Below, in pieces: positions 58,101-64,000 of a stretch of DNA of 64,000 nt. Source of the stretch: Mucor racemosus (taxonomy: Eukaryota > Mucoromycota > Mucoromycetes > Mucorales > Mucoraceae). The stretch spans positions 1,426,001-1,490,000 of the forward strand of contig JAPEHQ010000006.1 in NCBI GenBank assembly GCA_027405735.1, in the 5' to 3' direction. The notes below the pieces were generated by a model that was given only the letters and a program-made list of their open reading frames with translations, did no database searches and was not told the DNA's origin. A program made the position numbers and the translations under genes. The first letter of the stretch is position 1. Each line of letters opens with the position of its first letter.

Positions 58101-60717
58101 TAGAGCTATAAATACAACAATCGTCTAAATAAACCAAAGCAAACTTATCAATACAATCTTTTAAAACTCCGTTCATCCAAGTTTGGTAAGATGGTGGTGC
58201 ATTTGAAAGTCCGAAAGGTAGTACAAGCCATTCCCACTTGCCATATCGGGTATTAAAACCGGTGAGGGGTATATCCGATTCCTGGAGCCTAATTTGGTGA
58301 TAGCCCGAGCGGAGATCCAAACAATTAAACCACGATGCACCTTGTAAACGATCTAAGCACTCGTCTATACGAGGTAAAGGAGTGGAATTGCGAACGGTAA
58401 CTTTGTTCAAAGCTCTGTAATCAATACACATTCTCATTTCTCCATTTTTTTTCTTGACAAAAAGTACTGGAGCACCCCATGGTGATGATGATGGTCTGAT
58501 AAGTCCTAGAGATGACAATTCACCCAATTGGCGTTGTAATTCATCGAGTTCAGCTGGGCTCATACGAAAAGGAGGCCGATTAATAGGATTAACTCCTTCA
58601 GGTACATTGATTACATGAGCAAAATTTTCTCGATTTGGTGGAAGACCAGGTAATTTATCTTGGAATACAGTTGGGAAATCCTTCATAAGTTGTTTTGTCC
58701 ACATTATATTTTCTTTGTTGATTCCAAGATCTGCGCCATCCTTTTTGGATTCGTCGATCAAATATAAAAAGCAAGCTTCTATGCCGTCTTCTTCTAGTAT
58801 ATTCTCCATTTGTAAGTGTGATACTAAATAGTTCAATTCAGGTGGTTGTTTAATAGTTGTGTTTGCAACACAAGATGAAGACGATGGCGTCACAATGATA
58901 TTTTGGTCACCACAACAAGACAGAGTCCAAGTGTCATCAAACCAGTCTGCAATAGGTTTGTGTTCTTTTAACCATGATCTACCGAGAATAATATCGAATT
59001 TTGTATCGAAAACAAACGCTGACATTGAGCTAATGTGACCTTGTAAGTTCAATCCAAAGATAATCTTTTCATTTATAGGAGATACATTCCCACCTGCCGT
59101 TTCAACTTCTCTACCTTGAATTTGACTACGTTGGCCATCAATTATTCTTGCAATTCTACCGGAAATATAGTTTTCACTAGCTCCATTATCAATTAGACAT
59201 TTGACATTTACCACATTCAAAGAATTGTTTAAATTGATATTTGCGGAGTACAATGGCAGAGTTGAAGCATTTGTTGCATTTAATAAGTTGGTCAGATAAA
59301 CCGAGTCAGTTGTAAAGTCCATGGTTGTTGGTGAGGTGTTACTGAGTACTTGTAGATCTCGTGTAATTGGAACCAATTCAACCGGGCGACGAGCACTAAC
59401 TGGGTTCACCTTTTCCCCAATTGGATTTGACATTGAACTTAAATCACTACTAGTTGGAATGTTTGTGTTTTGTTGATTCATAGAAGGTGTTAACGAGGGG
59501 TTCTCAGGAGTAACAGATGAAGGGGCCACATTATTAGAATCAATCATTGTAATAATTTGATTAATATCATGTAGTTGTTTATTCTTTTTCTCAACAATTT
59601 TATCACATAAAGACAGCAAATAAGAAGAACCATGAGATTTATTATTAGACGATGATGCGCTACACTGACTACAATCACAATTGTGCTGTTCCTCTGAACT
59701 GATATCTTCAATACAATTCAAAGCACCAACGGACTTGAAAATCTTGTTGCGAATATTAATATCTAATTTATCAAATGCATGCATGATATCCAAAGCACGA
59801 GCAAAACAATCGGTTGTCATATGTCCAATTTTTTTACAATGATAACAAGTGACATTAGGGTCGTAAGGTCTGCTTTTATTGTTTCGATGGCGCTGGTTAT
59901 TGTAGTTCTTGTTGTTATTGTTGTTATTGTTGTTGTTGCTGTTGTAGCCCTTGTTGTTGTTGTTGTAATTCTTGCTGTTGTTTTTGTAATACTGGTTGTT
60001 GTTGTTTTTACGATTTTGCATAATTGCATCGAGTTCCATGGCTTGAACATCGTTGTTACGGTTGTAATCCTTGTATCCAGAGTTACTTTGAGCGCCTGAA
60101 GTGATTTCGGGATGATGTGCGAATTCATATGCTAAGGAATCAGAAAATAATTTCTCCAATGTACGATTTTCAATTCTCATTGAACGGATCTGAGCGATCA
60201 AATCTTTATCCTTTAGTCCACGCATAAATCTATCACATTTTTCTCTTTCATTAATATCTTTGATGGGGATTACTGCATCCATAAATCTATCAACATAATC
60301 TCTGATAGATCCAGTTTGATGGATTGTCACAAGTAAATCTCGCGCTAAGTCTTGATCATTTGAAGGACGAAAATTTGTGATGAGAATAATTTTTAGCTGT
60401 TCCCATGTAGTTGGCGTCTCGAAATTACTATCCGGATCCTCGTAATGCGAAATAATAGTTGCGGCACGTCCTGATAATAAGGAAGAAGCAAAATTGTAAG
60501 TTTTTGTTTCACTCCACATATTGTGTGTTTTTTGTTTTTCAATTAGTCGGATCCATGCATCAATCTCTGACGCATCACGATTACCACTGTAAGTAGGTGG
60601 TGTAGGCAGCTTTGTTTGGGGGGATTGTGATTCCATGAAAGCCCTCATCATGTTGGTCATCATTTGTTGATTTTGCTCAGCAAACATTGCGGCATTAAAC
60701 TGTTGGTGATCACCCAT
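54931..60717 (-). CDS. Gypsy-2 Gag-Pol polyprotein
   Basis: 1928 residues in one frame. In order: a retrotransposon Gag region; an Asn-rich stretch encoded by AAT/AAC runs; a CCHC zinc knuckle CYHCKKIGHMTTDC at 291-304; an aspartic protease with LIDNGASENYIS, where D510 is followed by Asn-Gly rather than the usual Ser/Thr-Gly; and ILGRSWL. Reverse transcriptase follows with LPFGLSNAP and YLDD at 863-866, then RNase H (ETDSSDFG, YSDHKPL), an HHCC integrase domain, and the triad D1300, D1360, E1396 (35 residues between the last two). A GPY/F-like module (RFKGPYIVTKVF) is present, then a disordered Ser/Asn/Thr-rich tail of about 380 residues ending in a Lys/Arg-rich segment. No chromodomain seen. 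A run of AAC/AAT repeats makes this region slippage-prone. Confidence 0.95.
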   Translation of the reverse strand: MGDHQQFNAAMFAEQNQQMMTNMMRAFMESQSPQTKLPTPPTYSGNRDASEIDAWIRLIEKQKTHNMWSETKTYNFASSLLSGRAATIISHYEDPDSNFETPTTWEQLKIILITNFRPSNDQDLARDLLVTIHQTGSIRDYVDRFMDAVIPIKDINEREKCDRFMRGLKDKDLIAQIRSMRIENRTLEKLFSDSLAYEFAHHPEITSGAQSNSGYKDYNRNNDVQAMELDAIMQNRKNNNNQYYKNNSKNYNNNNKGYNSNNNNNNNNNKNYNNQRHRNNKSRPYDPNVTCYHCKKIGHMTTDCFARALDIMHAFDKLDINIRNKIFKSVGALNCIEDISSEEQHNCDCSQCSASSSNNKSHGSSYLLSLCDKIVEKKNKQLHDINQIITMIDSNNVAPSSVTPENPSLTPSMNQQNTNIPTSSDLSSMSNPIGEKVNPVSARRPVELVPITRDLQVLSNTSPTTMDFTTDSVYLTNLLNATNASTLPLYSANINLNNSLNVVNVKCLIDNGASENYISGRIARIIDGQRSQIQGREVETAGGNVSPINEKIIFGLNLQGHISSMSAFVFDTKFDIILGRSWLKEHKPIADWFDDTWTLSCCGDQNIIVTPSSSSCVANTTIKQPPELNYLVSHLQMENILEEDGIEACFLYLIDESKKDGADLGINKENIMWTKQLMKDFPTVFQDKLPGLPPNRENFAHVINVPEGVNPINRPPFRMSPAELDELQRQLGELSSLGLIRPSSSPWGAPVLFVKKKNGEMRMCIDYRALNKVTVRNSTPLPRIDECLDRLQGASWFNCLDLRSGYHQIRLQESDIPLTGFNTRYGKWEWLVLPFGLSNAPPSYQTWMNGVLKDCIDKFALVYLDDCCIYSSNLEDHIKHVRQVLSIFEKEGLIINLKKCEFGKRELEFLGYRVSAKGILPSSSKVKAIQEWPRPTNVQEVRQFVGLAQHYRRFCPSFSSIAAPLTELTHGNGAKKRAIVWNAECEASFTAIKQMLTSPPLLKLPDMSQPYRIETDSSDFGVGAVLLQQEPNTNSWLPIAYESKKLSKAEQKLPAQERELIAIIHALRTWRCFIDGCQGGYTVYSDHKPLIYFHSQVNPTPRLVRWIADYELFSPKIEYKAGKDNQVADALSRKPDLLIDDGVEIPPLKPEYLYAAWDQLSDQIKTDWPILYVDKNYEKMKSDVLRKRMEKEEDQFVVRQKTVYRKVKLESGKVLELKFIPFSERADLVFKYHESFGHAGIKTMLKMFAERYWWPGFCKDILEWLKTCTACQLNSRRDHVHQDVMHPLQIPKAFDRWHIDFVGELPTTSNGNKWLLTAVDYLTNWPIARAVSVASMEAVADFIYEEIVMRFGCPSEIITDRGANFTSGLVQAYTKRIGTNHKLTSAFHPRTNSKVERYNGVIKQMLRKYVNGAIHRWDDFVNTALWASRVRVHSTTGFSPFYLVYGREPRLPGDILRPYITREMLLDKRTVADITSRELELLGQHRAAAEFRLKAMGEADKKRWDAKIKPTSFEIGDMVILTHEGKFGLEPRFKGPYIVTKVFPDYGTYQLETIAGEPLQSLVHVDRIKAANGENPLVPWYDPTTSRRAVREADRLRMDTTNMAKILPKLPSNSQLSVSIPSEQNLNQPQDDYIDMPVPKTINSQSTSEIAKNSTPNSISEEDLSVHGSSIMDETENNDRVFEHVLDGYDFMSSADSDIKIPDQPIKPSSSSSTVSSTVSSSYLPSAHADHETLNEKISVDSGSDIDERVSEPESNEQMLNAELEESNTNPENINSPPENTNLPPDSITQETNITTTTSNQVPSSNFSFAPPPNQTKISQANTTKTEKFIDLSFKLPSSSNPTPESSTTAMTKSNDVQGRTSVSKGGDVSISVDTSSDPDLQDIIEMLNSNRNKKRKFKPKIPATRNIKQRLNMITQSILNILTVQPY
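55115..55127 (-). other. Gypsy-2 polypurine tract within the coding frame
   Basis: On the minus strand TCGAAGGGGGGA lies directly before the 3' LTR start (TGTCAGTATC). It is the expected plus-strand primer, and it is translated as part of the C-terminal tail (SKGGD). Confidence 0.7.
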
Positions 60718-61134
60718 TTGTTGTGTTTTATAATAATCGAGTTGATTAAGAGTGTATATAAGTTGATTATTAATGTAGTTTGATTTGATGTAATTTGAAT
60801 AAGATTTGGAGTTGTAAATTGAATGCGAGAAATTTGAGATCTTGTGTATTTAAGCAGTTCAATTTCGACAAATAAGGGTTCTACAAGCTGGAATATAATC
60901 ACTAGCGAGAACGTAGCAGATATGAGTGTTCTACGAGCAGTAAAAAGCGAGAACAACTAAAATAATTTATATGAGGGGTGGATATTATGATTCAGTAAAT
61001 GGTTCTGATCTAGTAATTATGTTTCGATCTTTTCCTTTTAGTGAATACTTATCCGGCGTGCCTTGAAGTTCGACTTTTTGTTTACTTATTTGCTATAGGC
61101 GACAAACAAGAAAAAAAAGGAGATAAAAAAAATA

Positions 61135-61149
61135 CGAAAGTTGCTACCA
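61135..61149 (-). other. Gypsy-2 primer binding site, tRNA-iMet-like
   Basis: Two bases inside the 5' LTR on the minus strand is TGGTAGCAACTTTCG. Its complement ends in GTTGCTACCA. A 3' end of GCTACCA is typical of eukaryotic initiator tRNA-Met, the primer used by Ty3. The match to this organism's own initiator tRNA could not be tested here. Confidence 0.65.
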
Positions 61150-61151
61150 AT

Positions 61152-61486
61152 TGTCAGATACAAATATATAGATTTAGTATTTGTATCTGGTGAGTCTGAT
61201 CAATAATAATAGTAATAACAATAATAATATTATACTAAGATAGTATGTAGTAAATATATATTATAGTTTTGTAGTTAGATAGAATAAAAGGTGTCTTTAT
61301 TATTAATACGGTTGTACCGTCAAGATATTCAATATACTTTGTGTAATCATATTTAATCTTTGTTTGATATTTCTTGTTGCTGGTATTTTAGGTTTAAACT
61401 TCCGTTTCTTATTTCGGTTGGAGTTCAACATCTCAATGATATCCTGCAGATCAGGATCACTACTTGTATCAACACTGATACTGACA
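61152..61486 (-). repeat. Gypsy-2 5' LTR
   Basis: 335 bp. Its U5 end carries a perfect 12 bp inverted repeat (61155-61166 and 61178-61189, CAGATACAAATA with TATTTGTATCTG) with an 11 nt loop, right beside the primer site. Its outer end lies 11 bp from the tRNA-Thr gene. Confidence 0.95.
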
Positions 61487-61497
61487 AATATAAAAAC

Positions 61498-61570
61498 GCC
61501 TTCTTGGCTCAGTTGGCAGAGCGTCTGCCTAGTAAGCAGAAGGTCAACAGTTCGATTCTGTTAGCAGGCA
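61498..61570 (+). tRNA. tRNA-Thr (anticodon AGT)
   Basis: 73 nt that fold as a full cloverleaf: acceptor GCCTTCT with AGCAGGC (one T-C mismatch), D arm GCTC/GAGC, anticodon stem TCTGC/GCAGA with loop CTAGTAA (anticodon AGT), five-base variable region, T arm AACAG/CTGTT with loop TTCGATT, discriminator A. No intron and no encoded CCA. The internal promoter is present: A box TGGCTCAGTTGG and a B box close to consensus (AGTTCGATTCT). A T-run at about 61575 can end Pol III transcription. Its immediate upstream DNA was replaced by Gypsy-2, leaving 11 native bases including the target duplication. Confidence 0.95.
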
Positions 61571-62562
61571 TTTATTTTTGCTATTATCGTTAATATCGTG
61601 AGACGTTTATAATTTCATTTTGTTTTATAATGCTAACTTGTAACATTTACCAATGGATGGTCATGTATACAAATGCTTCTTTAATTTATTGTTGATAATC
61701 GAAAGAGAATTGAGATGTAATTGTACTAAATAACGCATCGGCTTGCTATATTTATAAAGCATATACAAGGCAATCTAATTAGAAATAAGCACTGGACGAT
61801 GGTCTTTCTGGTATATAACAAATGATAATTCTCAACGTTTGCCACAATATTTTCATAAATTATGTAAATCAACCTTCAGAAATTATTCTCATACCTGAAA
61901 CACTAAAATTTGCCGAGATAAATCATGTGAAATTTCAATATTTCAGATACCTTGGAGTGTCTTTTGTAGTAAGTGAACAAAAGTACTGCTCTTGATTTAG
62001 AATTCTTATTCTTAGATGAACATATCCCATTAAAAAAAAAAACCGTTATTCTGGCTCCGGTTTTTACAATCAAATTTACTATTGATTTTGGCATATCAAA
62101 GATTTATTTGAAGACACGTATAACCGCAGAATAAATACATCTTTAACTTTAGATGTAGCTGAATTTTGAGAATACAGGGATATATTTATGCTACTTCTCT
62201 ATCAATATATTATTACATTGTTGCGATGCCATAGAGCAAGACATATATATATATATATATATATAAGAGCAGTAAACTTGATTCTGGAGTATTCATATGA
62301 TACATTAAAAGATATAAATAGAAGCTTATTTAATGAAATTAGAAATGTGAACTAGGCTTGATTCCTGCGACAGAATATTGTCAATTAGACAACGAGATCA
62401 AATGATTTCAACTGAAGGTATATATTTCAGTATAAACACCCTTCAACATCGTGACTCGACACACCAAGTCAGGCAAATCATGATGGCTTGTAAATTTATT
62501 TACGTGTTTTTTTCTTCAACTTTATTGAAATCACACAATATTGCTTCACCTTTAAAACCAAC
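61571..62562. other. Intergenic region tRNA-Thr to NIC96
   Basis: AT-rich, no gene recognised. A (TA)n microsatellite lies at about 62243-62265. The two 63-codon ORFs here (61903-62094 minus and 62378-62569 plus) lack domains, and the second overlaps the NIC96 start in another frame. Confidence 0.45.
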
Positions 62563-64000
62563 ATGTTGAGCGACAAACTTAAACAAATCCGAGAGAAATC
62601 TGACTTGATCCTTTCGTCAAACAAAAGAACTGAATCACCAACAATCAAACGAACATGGGGTCAATTAGAACGAGAAATAAAATTGATGAATGAAAGAATT
62701 CAACCTACTCAAGAGCTTCATGCTAAAGCGTAATTATACGATTTCCTCCACTACAATTCAATATCTAACAGAAAATTTTAAACTCTAGCCATTACTTTTT
62801 AGCTAGCAATGGTATCGATACTGAACATATATCGACACCAATCAACACAAGCCAAACCTTTGCTCAAGTTGACGTTGAAAATCATACAAATATCAAAGTA
62901 AACGCAATATACTGAAAAATTCAGACCACAATTGCTGATTAATATTTAGGAATTTTTGGATGAGGAGCACGAAAAAAGATTAATTCACAATATTGAAGAT
63001 AAAAGATCACAGGTACAAAAATATGGATTGATATATCATGCATTATAACCATGACAACTGAACCATTACAACAGAATATTGACGACTTTGAAGCCTTTTA
63101 TGATAAACAATTTGAAGAAATATTCGAGAATATTGAAAGAGAGAGACGAGAAGAATCGGAAAATGCAGTCGATTATAAAGAATTTGAAAAGTATAACAAT
63201 ACAGCTGGAGTTGTTGTAAGTGAAATTGCTAGCTTATTCCTGTATAACGTCAAATCTAATCACTTTTTTCTCTTTTACAGCGAATTAATGACTATGCTAG
63301 TGTCATTACAAACTTGAATAATAGTCGTTTACATGACGTAGATTTCGATATAATTCAGAATTTATCCAACATTCGTAACATGTCTGAATTGCGAAAAGTA
63401 AGAAATACAATATATTCAAAAGTAATCCAATGCTAATGTTACCCATTATCAGGCACAAGATTGTGCATCTGAAACTTGGGATATTTTAAAACATTTTGTT
63501 GATAAATCAAACATTGTTGGTAGATCAGAAGGTCGATTCACTAAAACATATGCTTCCGAATCATATCAACATGATTCAGCTGTCAATACTCGTCGTGCAT
63601 TAATATCAGCCTCGAAATCTTGGTTGGAGCAACAATCTACCCAATTTATAAACGATGCTTTAAATAGACATGCAAAGACAATTAAAATGGGTGGTATTCC
63701 ATCATTCAACCATCGTTTGCGTGCATTTATCGACCTCACATTCAAAACCTCGACTGGCTGGATAGACGATAGACTCGAGATTGTAAACGATTTACCAATT
63801 TGGGCATTCGTCTTTTATTTGATGCGATGTGGGCATCTGGATTTGGCTGCTAAATTTGTAGATGGCAATCGTGAAATGTTTGCTAACGATCGTAAATTCG
63901 TTTCCTATTTTGAACAATATGTCAATGCGGATTATTATTGCGTTTCCAAACCTACTCAAGAAGCTATTCTTGCCGATTATTATAAACTCGAATATGGCGA
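62563..64000 (+). CDS. NIC96: Nucleoporin Nic96/Nup93 family, 5' part (runs off window)
   Basis: Exons 62563-62729, 62807-62897, 62950-63012, 63075-63215, 63281-63397 and 63453 to beyond 64000 stay in frame; introns are 52-77 nt. The second exon must start after TTTTTAGCTAG, because the nearer AG sites bring in-frame stops. The N-terminal 150 or so residues are charged and coiled-coil-like, the part that in yeast binds the Nsp1-Nup57-Nup49 channel complex. The last visible exon shows the family core: HAKTIKMGGIPSFNHRLRAF and DLPIWAFVFYLMRCGHLDLA, typical of the helical solenoid of this nuclear pore inner-ring scaffold. About 395 residues are visible; the family is usually about 800, so roughly half is missing past the window edge. 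Confidence 0.9.

Larger units (their letters stand above)
54780..61486 (-). mobile_element. Gypsy-2: complete Ty3/Gypsy retrotransposon beside a tRNA gene
   Basis: Bounded by two apparently identical 335 bp LTRs (TGTCAG at one end, CTGACA at the other) and the 5 bp target duplication AATAT at 54775-54779 and 61487-61491. One 1928-codon gag-pol frame is open. It is transcribed leftward, away from the tRNA-Thr gene that starts 11 bp beyond its right end. It has a primer binding site that fits an initiator tRNA-Met 3' end, and no recognisable chromodomain. Identical LTRs and an intact frame imply recent insertion. Confidence 0.96.

Noticed and set aside
59779..60099. Val-rich ORF opposite Gypsy-2 gag
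   Set aside because: It is the antisense of the Asn-codon repeat in the Gag region, giving runs of Val by necessity.

Overview
The window looks like a chromosome piece from an AT-rich filamentous fungus. I favour an early-diverging lineage such as Mucoromycota. Reasons: short spliceosomal introns of about 50-80 nt in nearly every host gene, fungal mitochondrial and endocytic gene families, chromovirus-type Ty3/Gypsy elements and strongly AT-rich spacers. The species is not named.

Layout. (1) 1-28.7 kb is a nest of transposable elements with no host gene. A pair of almost identical 4.0 kb inverted arms (1-4019 and 16691-20709) encloses an older AT-rich repeat. That repeat is split by a CACTA-like DNA element (5229-15420), which is split in turn by an intact Ty3/Gypsy chromovirus (6580-13634, identical LTRs). 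Beyond it lie diverged copies of the same repeats and a solo LTR. (2) 30.8-43.3 kb is a compact gene island: a MYND zinc-finger protein, PET127 (mitochondrial RNA processing) diverging from the mitoribosomal protein bL31m/MRPL36, the H2A.Z chaperone CHZ1, a SYP1/FCHO-type muniscin, and RPB6 of the nuclear RNA polymerases. One foldback repeat interrupts it at 35.4-37.3 kb. (3) 45.2-61.5 kb is a second transposon block: an LTR relic, a palindromic pair of CACTA copies (arms about 1.37 kb), a decayed multi-exon hAT element, and an intact second Ty3/Gypsy element on the minus strand (54780-61486). (4) 61.5-64 kb holds a tRNA-Thr(AGT) gene and the 5' part of NIC96 (nuclear pore), which runs off the window.

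Most notable points. The second Gypsy element sits 11 bp upstream of the tRNA-Thr gene, with its own target duplication, an initiator-tRNA-like primer site and no recognisable chromodomain, an arrangement like yeast Ty3. The CACTA element carries in both copies a fragment of a WD-repeat gene resembling dynein intermediate chain. Two long near-perfect palindromes could be hairpin RNA sources. The host genes are unrelated housekeeping functions and form no pathway cluster, although the PET127/MRPL36 pair shares a 211 bp promoter region and both products act in mitochondrial gene expression.
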